From: Azospirillum doebereinerae
GTDB taxonomy: Bacteria; Pseudomonadota; Alphaproteobacteria; Azospirillales; Azospirillaceae
DNA: 64,000 nucleotides
Assembly: GCF_003989665.1 (NCBI RefSeq)
Contig: NZ_RZIJ01000003.1
Coordinates: 248,001 to 312,000, forward strand
Reading direction: 5' to 3'
Part shown: piece by piece, positions 41,578 to 50,246 of the stretch
How the letters are laid out: each line of letters begins with the position of its first letter
Numbering within the stretch: the stretch's first letter is position 1
Notes under the pieces: generated by a model
Told to the model about the DNA's origin: nothing
Database searches by the model: none
The model's input: the letters and a program-made list of their open reading frames with translations, nothing else
Position numbers and translations under genes: made by a program

Positions 41578-43191
41578 TCAACGTTCCTCGTCGAAGACGA
41601 TCTCGTCGTTCACGGCGTAGAGCAGGCACTCGTCCTTGCCACCCTGTGTGCATTTCTCCATGACGGCGTCGCGGGCGTCCTCGTCGCTGGCCTTGTCCCA
41701 CACCGTCGCCCAGCGCCCCAGCAGGGTCAGGGCGACCGCCTTTTGCCCGTTGTTGCGCTGGTAGTTCACCATGGCGACTTCACGCGTGCGTTCGGTGACG
41801 AAGGGCACGCGGGCCGGATCGAAACGGCCGCTGCCGGCGATCTCCACCGGCATCGGCTTGAAGCCCTTGTCGGCGTCCGCCACGACGCTGTCGCCGACCG
41901 CGTAGAGGGTGCAGGGCGCCTCGGCCATGTGCTGGCAGTATTGCAGAGCGTTGCGCTTGACGTCCTCTTCGGTCCGGGGATTGCTTTTGTTGGAGGCGTA
42001 GGCGTAGCCCCCCTTCTGGGAAATCGCCAGCGCCTTGGGCGACGGCAGGCTCGGGTAGTTCGCCAGCGCGGCGCGGGCCTTGGCACCCAGATAGGGGATC
42101 GCGGACGGATCGACCGGCCGTCCGGTCGGGGCCGGGGCCGGCGCAACCGGGGCCGAGAGGCGGGCAAGGGCGGTGGCCGGCGGGTCGCTCGCGGGGGCCG
42201 GGGCGGCGGCATCCTTGCCCAACTCGGCGACCTTCGCCTCGGCGATGGCCGCGAAGGTGCCCTGGGGAAACTGCTTCAGATAAGCCTCGAACAGGCCCCG
42301 GTTGGTGCTGGTCTTGATGCTGTCCCAGAACAGCGCCTCCTTGTCTGCGCCGACGGGGGCCGGCACCGGGGCCTGGGCCACCACCGTGGTCGGACCCAGG
42401 AAGTAGAAGCGCCCCTCGATCGGCGACGCAGCGACCCAGGGTTGCTGAACCCCGCCGGTGTTGCGTTTCACGGCGATGCCGACGTCGTTGAAGATGTCGA
42501 ACACCGTTTCGCCCGGAACCAGCAGGGCCTTCGACAGCGCTTCGGTGTAGGGGCTGTTGTCGCCGTTGCCGTCGGCCGCCACCGCGCCCGGCTGGGTCGC
42601 GTAGGCGATGATCGTCCCAGCCGGCGCCTGCATCTGTGCCAGCCCCGGCGAGACCGCCCGGAATCCTCGTCCGCCGAAGGGGTTGTTGCGGCAGGCGTCG
42701 AGGATGACGATGTTCAAGCGGCTTTCCGCCAGCGCCATCTCGTCCAGGACCATCTCGACGTCGATGAGCTCATAACGGACGTCCGCCTCCTTCGTCAGGT
42801 TGGCGGAGGTCGGCAGCAGGTAGTTCGTGCCCCGCATCTGCAAGCCGTGGCCGGCGTAGTAGAACAAGCCGACATCCGACCCGGCCAGCTTGTTGCCGAA
42901 GCTGCGGATGGCGCGTTCGGTCTCGGCCTTGTCCAGGTCGAGCTGCGCGCCGCCGCCGACCAGTTCGAATCCGGCGCTCCGCAGGGATTCGGCGATGGCC
43001 CGTGCGTCGTTGACCGGGTTGGGCAGGCGCGGCGCGTGTTGATAGGCGCTGTTCCCGAGCACCAGCGCGACCCGCCGCTCCCCCGCTCCGATGCCGGTAC
43101 CGGCCACGGACGGGCCGGCCCCCCAGCCGAACAGGAATGCGGCAAGCGACAGAACCAGCACGACGGTGCGCCCCAGAATGCTCAAGACCAT
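41578..43191 (-). CDS. Secreted caspase-like (peptidase C14) protein
   Basis: 537 residues. A signal peptide (MVLSILGRTVVLVLSLAAFL...) leads into a caspase p20-like domain (about 40-265) with catalytic His115 in YYAGHGLQ and Cys167 in DACRNNP, both intact. A Pro/Ala-rich linker (about 290-370, with a KQFPQGTFAAIAEAKV repeat-like helix) and a C-terminal domain (about 375-535) with paired cysteines (QYCQHMAEAPC; KCTQGGKDEC) follow. Export points to a periplasmic protease or stress protein rather than a cytoplasmic metacaspase. ATG 43191 has GAAGGA upstream; a TTG 36 bases earlier is an alternative. Convergent with paaK. Confidence 0.8.
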   Translation of the reverse strand: MVLSILGRTVVLVLSLAAFLFGWGAGPSVAGTGIGAGERRVALVLGNSAYQHAPRLPNPVNDARAIAESLRSAGFELVGGGAQLDLDKAETERAIRSFGNKLAGSDVGLFYYAGHGLQMRGTNYLLPTSANLTKEADVRYELIDVEMVLDEMALAESRLNIVILDACRNNPFGGRGFRAVSPGLAQMQAPAGTIIAYATQPGAVAADGNGDNSPYTEALSKALLVPGETVFDIFNDVGIAVKRNTGGVQQPWVAASPIEGRFYFLGPTTVVAQAPVPAPVGADKEALFWDSIKTSTNRGLFEAYLKQFPQGTFAAIAEAKVAELGKDAAAPAPASDPPATALARLSAPVAPAPAPTGRPVDPSAIPYLGAKARAALANYPSLPSPKALAISQKGGYAYASNKSNPRTEEDVKRNALQYCQHMAEAPCTLYAVGDSVVADADKGFKPMPVEIAGSGRFDPARVPFVTERTREVAMVNYQRNNGQKAVALTLLGRWATVWDKASDEDARDAVMEKCTQGGKDECLLYAVNDEIVFDEER

Positions 43192-43421
43192 TCCTTCGGA
43201 AGAGAAACATCGACGCCACTCTGCCAAGGCAAGAGAGGCGCTTCAAGCCGGCTGTTCCACGCGGTGGGCGGTTATCACGGCAACCGCCCGACAGGAGGCG
43301 GAAACACCCGCGCCGGCGGCACGACGCCCCGGCATGGAGTCGACATGGTTGCCACGCGCGTGAAAGCGGCGCTCATAATATCCGCGTCGGCGCGGGCGCG
43401 CCCGCCTGGGGAGGAGCGCGG

Positions 43422-43883
43422 ATGGTCGTGTTGCTTGCGTTGCCGATCGGGATCGTCGCCGGGCTGCGCGCGATGACGGCACCGGCGGCGGTCGGCTGGG
43501 CCGCGCATCTGGGCTGGCTGCCGCTGACGGAGAATTGGCTGTCCTGGCTCGGCCACGTCTGGACGCCTTGGATCCTCACGGCGCTGGCGCTCGGCGAACT
43601 GGTCACCGACCAGCTTCCCTCGACGCCGAGCCGCACCGTCCCCGTGCAGTTCGGCACCCGAATCGCAATGGGGGCTCTCTGCGGAGCGGCCTTGGGGGCG
43701 GCCGGCGGCGCGATGCTGCCCGGCGTCTTGGCCGGAGCCGTGGGCGCCGTCGCGGGCACGCTCGGCGGGCGCGCCGCCCGTGCCCGGCTCGCCGCTTCCC
43801 TCGGGTCGGACCGGCCGGCGGCCCTGATCGAGGACGCGGTCGCGATCCTCGGCGCGTTGCTGATCGTAAGGATGATCCCATGA
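43422..43883 (+). CDS. DUF4126-like membrane protein
   Basis: 153 residues with about four hydrophobic stretches (2-25, 45-62, 80-110, 135-152). It resembles the DUF4126 family of small inner-membrane proteins (GLRAMTAPAAVGWAA near the start). Function unknown. GAGGAG lies 6 bases before the ATG. Its stop overlaps the next gene by ATGA, so it is coupled to the flavin disulfide reductase downstream, which hints at a redox-linked or metal-handling role (inference). Confidence 0.7.
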   Translation: MVVLLALPIGIVAGLRAMTAPAAVGWAAHLGWLPLTENWLSWLGHVWTPWILTALALGELVTDQLPSTPSRTVPVQFGTRIAMGALCGAALGAAGGAMLPGVLAGAVGAVAGTLGGRAARARLAASLGSDRPAALIEDAVAILGALLIVRMIP

Positions 43884-45277
43884 ACCAAGCGTCCCCCGCG
43901 AGCCGTTCCTTCGACGCCATCATCATCGGGGCCGGACAGGCCGGGCCGCCGCTCGCCGGCCGCCTGACCGCCGCCGGCCAATCGGTGGCCCTGGTCGAGC
44001 GCCATTTCTTCGGCGGCACCTGCGTCAACACCGGCTGCATGCCGACCAAGACCCTGGTGGCGAGCGCCTACGCCGCGCATCTCGCCCGACGCGGCGGCGA
44101 CTACGGCGTGATGATCGACGGCCCCTTGCGCATCGACATGGCCAGGGTGAAGGCGCGCGCCGACACCGTCATCGGCAACGCACGGGCCGGCGTCGAATCC
44201 TGGCTGCGCGGCATGGCCGGCTGCACGGTGATCGAAGGCCACGCCCGCTTCGAGGGGCCGGATCGCGTCCGCGTCGGCGCGGAGTTGCTGAGCGCCCCGC
44301 GCATCTTCGTGAACGTGGGCGGCCGCGCCGCCGTGCCCGGCCTGCCGGGTGTGACGGAGGTCCCCTTCCTCACCAACCGTTCGATGCTGGCCCTCGACCG
44401 GGTGCCCAAGCATCTGATCGTGGTCGGCGGCAGCTACATCGGGCTGGAGTTCGCCCAGATGCAGCGGCGCTTCGGCGCCGAGGTCACCGTCGTGGAACGC
44501 GGACCGCGCCTGATCCCCCGCGAGGACTCCGACGTGTCCGACGCGATCCGCGCCATCCTGGAGGCCGAAGGCATCCGGGTACGGACGGACGCCGACTGCA
44601 TCCGCCTCGCGCCGCACGCCGACGGCGTCGCGGTCCACCTGGATTGCAAAGGGAGTGAGACCGGGATCGTCGGCACGGATCTGCTGCTCGCCGTCGGGCG
44701 CCGGCCGAACACCGACGATCTGGATCTCGACAAGGCGGGCGTGAAAACGGACGCGCGCGGGTATATCGAGGTCGATGACAGCCTCGCCAGCAGCGTCGCC
44801 GGGATCTGGGCGCTCGGCGACTGCAACGGCCGGGGCGCCTTCACCCACACGGCCTACAACGACTTCGAGATCGTCGCCGCCAACCTGCTCGACGGCGAAC
44901 GGCGGCGGGTGGGCGAACGGGTTCCCGCCTACGCGCTTTACACCGACCCGCCGCTGGGCCGCGTCGGCATGACGGAGTCGCAGGCGCGCGCCACCGGCCG
45001 TCCCCTGCTGATCGCCCGCCGTCCGATGAGCCGGGTCGGGCGCGCGGTCGAGAAGGGCGAGACGCAGGGGTTCATGACGGCCGTCGTCGACGCCCGGACG
45101 CAACGCATCCTCGGCGCGGCGATTCTCGGCACGAGCGGCGACGAGGCGATCCACGGCCTGCTCGACACCATCAACGCCGACCTGCCCTACACCGCCCTGC
45201 AACGGGCGGTGCCGATCCATCCCACCGTGTCGGAACTGATCCCGACGCTGTTGGGCGACCTGAAGCCGGCGGTCTGA
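43880..45277 (+). CDS. FAD-dependent pyridine nucleotide-disulfide oxidoreductase (MerA-like)
   Basis: 465 residues. The FAD motif GAGQAG lies near 17-22, the redox-active disulfide in GGTCVNTGCMPTK (near 45-57), the NAD motif VVGGSYIGLEFAQ near 173-185 and the C-terminal HPTVSE base pair near 450. Full-length class I reductase, closest in feel to mercuric reductase-like proteins. It lacks the N-terminal HMA domain and the C-terminal vicinal cysteines of true MerA, so mercury reduction is unlikely. Coupled to the membrane protein upstream. Confidence 0.85.
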   Translation: MNQASPASRSFDAIIIGAGQAGPPLAGRLTAAGQSVALVERHFFGGTCVNTGCMPTKTLVASAYAAHLARRGGDYGVMIDGPLRIDMARVKARADTVIGNARAGVESWLRGMAGCTVIEGHARFEGPDRVRVGAELLSAPRIFVNVGGRAAVPGLPGVTEVPFLTNRSMLALDRVPKHLIVVGGSYIGLEFAQMQRRFGAEVTVVERGPRLIPREDSDVSDAIRAILEAEGIRVRTDADCIRLAPHADGVAVHLDCKGSETGIVGTDLLLAVGRRPNTDDLDLDKAGVKTDARGYIEVDDSLASSVAGIWALGDCNGRGAFTHTAYNDFEIVAANLLDGERRRVGERVPAYALYTDPPLGRVGMTESQARATGRPLLIARRPMSRVGRAVEKGETQGFMTAVVDARTQRILGAAILGTSGDEAIHGLLDTINADLPYTALQRAVPIHPTVSELIPTLLGDLKPAV

Positions 45278-45332
45278 ACGCCCTCGAGAGCCTGACCGAA
45301 ACGGCGCGGCGGTTGCCGGCTGCAACCGGAAC

Positions 45333-46001
45333 TCATCCCCGCCGCGCCAGCATCGGGCCGAGTGCATCGGTCACGCCGTTCAGCAGGATCTGCACGCCGA
45401 CGCAAAACAGCAGGAAGGCGAACAGCCGGGTCAGCACCCGCGCGCGCGTCGGCCCCAGCAGGGCGACCAGCCGGTCGGCGGAGCGGTAGGACAGCCAGAT
45501 CAGCACCGCGATGGCCAGCGCCGCCGCCGAGACGCCGATGAAGAAGGCGGTGAGCGGCCCGCCGTCCGGCGGCCGGTTGGAGCCGAGCGCGATGGCGACG
45601 GAAATCGTCCCCGGTCCGGTGGTGAAGGGGATGGTCAGCGGGAAAAAGGCGGATTCCTCGGCGGTCTCGGCCGGGGCCGCCTGTTCCTGCTTCTTGGCCT
45701 CGTGCGCCTCCGGGGCGGACAGCAGCACCCAGGCGCGCTCCGCCACCACGAAGCCGCCGGCGATCCTGAGCGCCGCCAGCGACACGCCGAAGAAGTTCAG
45801 CACATAGGCGCCCGCCCACAGCGCGGTCAGCATCACCACGGCGGAATAGAGACCGACCAGCCCTGCCAGCTTGGCCCGCTCGCTCGCGCTACGCCCGGCG
45901 GTGACTTGGCTGAAGATCAGCGCCATGGCGATCGGGTTGACGATCGAGAACAGCGCCGTGAAGGCGAGCAGGAAACTGTGGAGCATGGGGGCGGCGGTCA
46001 T
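45333..46001 (-). CDS. MarC-family integral membrane protein
   Basis: 222 residues with six predicted membrane helices. Family signature FSIVNPIAMALIF near 18-30 and FFPLTIPFTTGPGTISVAIAL near 119-139. An Ala/Glu/Lys-rich cytoplasmic loop (about 93-118) is longer than usual. MarC/UPF0056 proteins have no settled function despite the name. It lies alone, facing the flavoprotein stop. Confidence 0.85.
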   Translation of the reverse strand: MTAAPMLHSFLLAFTALFSIVNPIAMALIFSQVTAGRSASERAKLAGLVGLYSAVVMLTALWAGAYVLNFFGVSLAALRIAGGFVVAERAWVLLSAPEAHEAKKQEQAAPAETAEESAFFPLTIPFTTGPGTISVAIALGSNRPPDGGPLTAFFIGVSAAALAIAVLIWLSYRSADRLVALLGPTRARVLTRLFAFLLFCVGVQILLNGVTDALGPMLARRG

Positions 46002-46057
46002 CCGGCGGGGGCGTCACCCCTGATACAGGCCGCCCCGGCCGCTGGCAACTCCGCGAT

Positions 46058-46981
46058 TCATTGGCGTTCCCCGGCGAACGCCCGATCCCGTGACGCGACC
46101 TCGCGCACCACGTCGATGAACGCGCGCAGGCCCGCCGGCACCAGGCGGCCGCGCGGAAAATACAGGCAGAGGCCGGGAAAGGCCGGCGTCCAGTCCTCCA
46201 ACAGGCGAACCAGCCGGCCAGCGGCGACGTCGGCGGCGACGAACCAGTCGGCGACATAGGCGAGCCCCGCCCCCGCCAGGGCCGCCTCGATCATCAGCGT
46301 GTGGCTGTCGAGCGTCAACGCCCCCTGGACGTCCACGGCGGCTTCCTCGCCGTGCCTCGCGAACTCCCAGCGGTGGAGGGCGCCGCTCGGCAACCGGCGG
46401 CGGATGCAGGCGTGCGCCTGGAGATCATCGGGCGCCGAAGGCCGCGCCCGGCCCTCCAGATAGGCGGGCGAGCCAACCACGACGAAGCGCTGCGGAGGAC
46501 CGCAGGGGACCGCGACCATGTCCAGCGGCACGGATTCCGCCAATCGGATTCCGGCGTCGAACCCCTCGGCGACGATGTCCACCAGACGCCCCTCGGTCAC
46601 CAGATCCACCCGCATGTCGGGGAAGCGTCTCAGGAACTCCAGGACGAGCGGAGTCAGAATCTGGCGGGCCGCCCCCTCCGACGTGTTGATGCGCAGCGTT
46701 CCGGCGGGGGTGGCGCGGCTCTCGTTCGCCTCGTCCATCGCCAGCGCGATGTCCTGCAAGGCGGGGCGGATGCGGGCGAGGAACTGTTCCCCGGCTTCGG
46801 AAAGCGACACGCTGCGCGTGGTCCGGTTGAACAGCCGCACCCCCAGGCGCCGCTCCAGCGCCGCGACGGCGTGGCTGAGCGCCGAGGGCGACATGCCGAG
46901 TTCGACCGCCGCCGCGCGGAAATTGCGGTGCGCCGCCACCGCCGCCACCGCGTTCAGCTCGATCAGGCCCGCCTTCCGCAT
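46058..46981 (-). CDS. LysR-family transcriptional regulator
   Basis: 307 residues. The N-terminal winged HTH (HRNFRAAAVELGMSPSALSHAVAALERRLG, near 18-47) and a full LysR substrate-binding domain (about 90-295) are present. Divergent from an SDR gene with a dyad between them, the usual LysR layout. It probably controls that SDR and itself. The ligand is unknown. Confidence 0.9.
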   Translation of the reverse strand: MRKAGLIELNAVAAVAAHRNFRAAAVELGMSPSALSHAVAALERRLGVRLFNRTTRSVSLSEAGEQFLARIRPALQDIALAMDEANESRATPAGTLRINTSEGAARQILTPLVLEFLRRFPDMRVDLVTEGRLVDIVAEGFDAGIRLAESVPLDMVAVPCGPPQRFVVVGSPAYLEGRARPSAPDDLQAHACIRRRLPSGALHRWEFARHGEEAAVDVQGALTLDSHTLMIEAALAGAGLAYVADWFVAADVAAGRLVRLLEDWTPAFPGLCLYFPRGRLVPAGLRAFIDVVREVASRDRAFAGERQ

Positions 46982-46992
46982 TGTGCGATTCC

Positions 46993-47010
46993 CCGCATCG
47001 GTTCATGCGG
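46993..47010. promoter_or_regulatory. Probable LysR operator
   Basis: CCGCAT-CGGTTC-ATGCGG, a perfect 6-bp dyad with a 6-base spacer, in the 105-base gap between the divergent lysR and SDR genes. Position and symmetry fit the LysR-type recognition site. Confidence 0.5.
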
Positions 47011-47086
47011 AACTGTATGGATTATCGCAACGCCGGGAAAGCGGTACGGTTCGGTTCCTCCCGCCATTTCCGAAAAGGCTTGTCCC

Positions 47087-47917
47087 TTGAAAACCATCCT
47101 CATCACCGGTTGCTCGTCCGGCATCGGAAGGGCCGCCGCCCGGCTTTTCGCTGAGCGGGGCTGGAACGTGGTCGCGACGATGCGCGACCCGGCTGACGAC
47201 ACGGAGCTGGCGGCGCTCGACGGCGTGCTGGTGACCCGCCTCGACGTTCAGGACCAGGACAGCATCGGCCACGCCATCCAAGCCGGGATCGCGCGCTTCG
47301 GACGGATCGACGCGCTGGTCAACAACGCCGGCTACGGCCAGTACGGCCTGTTCGAGGCCCTGTCCCGCGAAAGCATCCAGCGCCAGTTCGACGTCAACGT
47401 CTTCGGGGTGATGGACGTGACGCGGGCGATCCTGCCGCATTTCCGAAAGAACAAGGCGGGCGTGATCCTCAACGTCGGGTCGGGCGCCGGCCTGTTCACC
47501 CTGCCGATGATCTCGCTCTACTGCGCGAGCAAATTCGCGCTGGAGGGCTTCTCGGAGGCGCTGGCCTACGAACTCGCCTCCCAGAACATTGCCGTCAAGC
47601 TGATCGAGCCGCATGGCGGGGTGACCGCCACCCGCTTTTCGGAAAGGGCCGCCGAAGATTCGGCGCGGGGCGCCGAACTCGCGGATTACGACGCCTTCAG
47701 CCGTGACACCGCCGCCGCCTTCGCCCGCATGACCGCCGCGCGGGCGATGAGCGCCCAGGACGTCGCCGAAGCGATCCTCGCCGCCGCGACGGACGGGACG
47801 GACCGGCTGCGTTACCCGGTCGGCGACGACAGCCGGGGGTTCCTCAAGGCGCGGCGCGGCATGACGGACGAGGATTACGTCGCCTTCATGCGCGCCCATT
47901 TCCGCCCGTCGGCTTGA
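47087..47917 (+). CDS. Short-chain dehydrogenase/reductase
   Basis: 276 residues starting at TTG 47087; no ATG is available nearby, and AAAAGG lies upstream. Classical SDR: TGCSSGIG near 7-14, NNAGYG near 82-87, catalytic Ser in VGSGAG, and YCASK with Tyr near 145 and Lys near 149. C-terminal part typical of SDRs acting on lipids or xenobiotics. Likely regulated by the divergent LysR gene. Substrate unknown. Confidence 0.85.
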   Translation: MKTILITGCSSGIGRAAARLFAERGWNVVATMRDPADDTELAALDGVLVTRLDVQDQDSIGHAIQAGIARFGRIDALVNNAGYGQYGLFEALSRESIQRQFDVNVFGVMDVTRAILPHFRKNKAGVILNVGSGAGLFTLPMISLYCASKFALEGFSEALAYELASQNIAVKLIEPHGGVTATRFSERAAEDSARGAELADYDAFSRDTAAAFARMTAARAMSAQDVAEAILAAATDGTDRLRYPVGDDSRGFLKARRGMTDEDYVAFMRAHFRPSA

Positions 47918-47943
47918 ACGCCAACCTGAACGCGGCCGTGCCG

Positions 47944-48726
47944 TCAGCCGCGCGGGTAGCTGGGCGGGCGCTTCTCGAAGAAAGCGGCGATGCCCTCGGC
48001 GGCTTCGGGGCCGTGCAGCGCCTCGACAAAGAAGTCGGCCTCGCGGTCCAACTGGGCGTCGGCCGCGCCGAAGCCGCTCTCGATCAGCCGCTTGGCCCGG
48101 CCGATGGCGACCGCCGGCCCCTCGGCCAGCCGCGCCGCCCAGGCCGTCGCCTCGGCCAGCGCCGCTCCCGGCGCCACCACCCGGTTGACGATGGCGAGCT
48201 GCGCCAGCCTCGGGGCGCCGATCCGGCCGCCCTCGAACATGATCTCGGCGGCCAGCTGCGGAGTCGCCGCGCGCGACAGGAAGGCCGAGGCGCCGCCGTC
48301 CGGATTCAGCCCGACCTTGACGTAGGCCAGGGTGAAGGTCGCATCCTCCGCCGCGACGATCAGGTCACAGCCGAGCGCCACGGAGAAGCCGGCCCCGGCG
48401 GCGGCGCCCTCGACGGCGGCGATCACCGGCTTGGGGCAGGCGCGCATGGCGCGCACCCAACCGTGGAAACCCTCCAGCGCCGCGCGCGTCGACCCGGGAT
48501 CGGCCTTGGCGTTGCCGATCAGCCGGCCGAGGTTGCCGCCGGAGCAGAAGGTGTCGCCCGCCCCCGCCAACACCACCGCCCCCACCCCCGGATCGCCCGC
48601 CGCCTGGAGCAGGGCGTCGCGCGCGGCGGCCATCATCTCCGGCGTCAGCGCGTTCTTGGTGGCGCCGTCATCCATCGTCACCACCAGCACGCGCCCGTCG
48701 CGCGCGATCCCGATCCGTCCCGTCAT
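47944..48726 (-). CDS. Enoyl-CoA hydratase/isomerase family protein
   Basis: 260 residues, crotonase fold. Oxyanion-hole segments GDTFCSGGNLGRLIG near 57-71 and AAAGAGFSVALGCDLIVA near 106-123. The family hydrates or isomerises acyl-CoA. It overlaps the thioesterase gene by ATGA, so the two act together on a CoA ester. It could supply the missing PaaF-type step of phenylacetate breakdown, but it is 6 kb from the paa operon and could equally serve another acyl-CoA. ATG at 48726. Confidence 0.85.
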   Translation of the reverse strand: MTGRIGIARDGRVLVVTMDDGATKNALTPEMMAAARDALLQAAGDPGVGAVVLAGAGDTFCSGGNLGRLIGNAKADPGSTRAALEGFHGWVRAMRACPKPVIAAVEGAAAGAGFSVALGCDLIVAAEDATFTLAYVKVGLNPDGGASAFLSRAATPQLAAEIMFEGGRIGAPRLAQLAIVNRVVAPGAALAEATAWAARLAEGPAVAIGRAKRLIESGFGAADAQLDREADFFVEALHGPEAAEGIAAFFEKRPPSYPRG

Positions 48727-49154
48727 CGCTCGATTCCCTCCCGGTTCTCGCTGCCCGGCCTGTATTTGAACATGCCCTCGGACGTCGCCAGCAGGGCGCC
48801 CGTTTCGCGGTGCCGGATTTCCGCGGCCGCCCCGACGATCTTGCGACCGCCGCCGCGCAGGCGGCCGGTGGCGACCAACGTACCGTCCCGCGCCTGCCCG
48901 AGGAAGCTTGTGGACAGGGAGAGGGTCATGGCCCGCCGCAGCCGCCCCTCCACGGGACAGAATGTTACGGAAAATCCGGAAACCGTGTCCAAAAGCGACA
49001 TCAGCACACCGCCATGCACCACCCCGGCCCGGTTGAGGTGAGCGGCGGTCAGCGGCAACTCCATCTCGGCCAGTCCCTCCTCCCACCGACTCAGGCGGTA
49101 GCCGAGAAGCTCCTGGTAGCCGGAAGGCGCTTCGCCATCGAGAAGGTCGGTCAT
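48723..49154 (-). CDS. Hotdog-fold thioesterase (PaaI/YbgC-like)
   Basis: 143 residues. HLNRAGVVHGGVLMSLLDTVSG near 41-62 is the thioesterase active-site helix; ATG 49154 is chosen over in-frame upstream codons that overlap the GST leader. Coupled to the enoyl-CoA hydratase downstream. Expected to release acids from CoA thioesters. Distinct from the PaaI in the operon at 39630. Confidence 0.85.
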   Translation of the reverse strand: MTDLLDGEAPSGYQELLGYRLSRWEEGLAEMELPLTAAHLNRAGVVHGGVLMSLLDTVSGFSVTFCPVEGRLRRAMTLSLSTSFLGQARDGTLVATGRLRGGGRKIVGAAAEIRHRETGALLATSEGMFKYRPGSENREGIER

Positions 49155-49341
49155 GCTGGGCTTCCTTGTGCCGGGCGGGCGGGCGTGTGGGGAAAGGAGT
49201 ATAAGCGCGGGCGGACGCTCCGGGTCCACCCGCTCTCGCGGGCCGGTCCGCCGGAACGGGATGCCCGCCCTGCATCGGCGCGGGCTTGTCAGCCGGGCCC
49301 CGGCGGCGCATGTCTTGGCGCAAATCAACGGAGGGTTTGGA

Positions 49342-50049
49342 ATGATCGAGCTTTATTTCTGGCCGACGCCGAACGGCCACAAGATCACGCTCTTCCTGGA
49401 GGAGGCCGGGCTGGAGTACAGCCTGAAGCCGGTGAACATCGGGGCCGGCGACCAGTTCAAGCCGGAATTCCTGGCCTTCTCGCCGAACAACCGCATGCCG
49501 GCGATCATCGACCGCTCCCCCGCCGACGGCGGCGAACCGATCACGGTGTTCGAATCGGGCGCGATCCTGCTCTATCTGGCGGAGAAGACCGGCAAGTTCC
49601 TGCCCGCCGACGCGCGCGGCCGCAAGACGGTGACGGAATGGCTGTTCTGGCAGGTCGGCGGCCTCGGGCCGATGGCCGGGCAGAACCACCATTTCGTGCA
49701 GTACGCGCCCGAACGCATCCCCTACGCGATGGAGCGCTACGTCAAGGAGACCGGCCGTCTCTACGGGGTGATGGACAAGCGCCTATCGACCAGCGAATTC
49801 CTGGGCGGCGCCGAGTACTCCATCGCCGACATGGCCTCCTACCCCTGGGTCGTCCCGCACGAGCGCCAGCAGCAGAACCTCGAGGACTTCCCCAACCTGA
49901 AGCGCTGGTTCCACGCCATCCAGGACCGCCCGGCGACGATCCGCGCCTACGAGAAGGGCTCGGCGGTCAACGCCGCCAAGACCCCGACCGTGAACGAGGA
50001 GAGCAAGAAGATCCTCTTCGGCCAGTCCGCCGATACCGTCAAGCGCTGA
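49342..50049 (+). CDS. Glutathione S-transferase, YfcG/YghU-like
   Basis: 235 residues. Thioredoxin-like N-domain beginning MIELYFWPTPNGHKITLFLE, with Thr/Asn in PTPNGHK as in the Nu-class disulfide reductases YfcG and YghU; ESGAILLYLAEKTGKFLP near 72-89; all-helical C-domain. Likely a glutathione-dependent disulfide reductase or peroxidase rather than a xenobiotic conjugator. GGAGGG precedes the ATG. A strong terminator follows. Confidence 0.88.
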   Translation: MIELYFWPTPNGHKITLFLEEAGLEYSLKPVNIGAGDQFKPEFLAFSPNNRMPAIIDRSPADGGEPITVFESGAILLYLAEKTGKFLPADARGRKTVTEWLFWQVGGLGPMAGQNHHFVQYAPERIPYAMERYVKETGRLYGVMDKRLSTSEFLGGAEYSIADMASYPWVVPHERQQQNLEDFPNLKRWFHAIQDRPATIRAYEKGSAVNAAKTPTVNEESKKILFGQSADTVKR

Positions 50050-50114
50050 CCGGTCCCGCCGCTCCGGCGAAGCGCGGCGGACGCCCGCTGCGCAAGACAT
50101 GACCAAAGAAGCAG

Positions 50115-50154
50115 GACCCAAGACTCCGCCGTCACGGAGTCTTGGGTCTTTCTT
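50115..50154 (+). terminator. Rho-independent terminator after the GST gene
   Basis: A perfect 14-bp stem (GACCCAAGACTCCG / CGGAGTCTTGGGTC) with a 6-base loop, then TTTCTT. It lies 66 bases past the GST stop and isolates that gene from the large ABC-like gene. Confidence 0.9.
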
Positions 50155-50246
50155 GTCCTCTTCCTACATTGCCTGACGATGCGTCGATCCGATGAAACGA
50201 TTCCCGGCAACCCGTCCGGTTGCTCCGTGGCGTGCAAAGGCCCTTG

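Noticed and set aside
43880-45277. Mercuric reductase (merA)
   Set aside because: No N-terminal HMA domain, no C-terminal Cys-Cys, no other mer gene nearby.
50206-50223. Short GCAACC/GGTTGC dyad before the ABC-like gene
   Set aside because: Six-base arms in GC-rich DNA are common by chance, and there is no promoter evidence at this spot.
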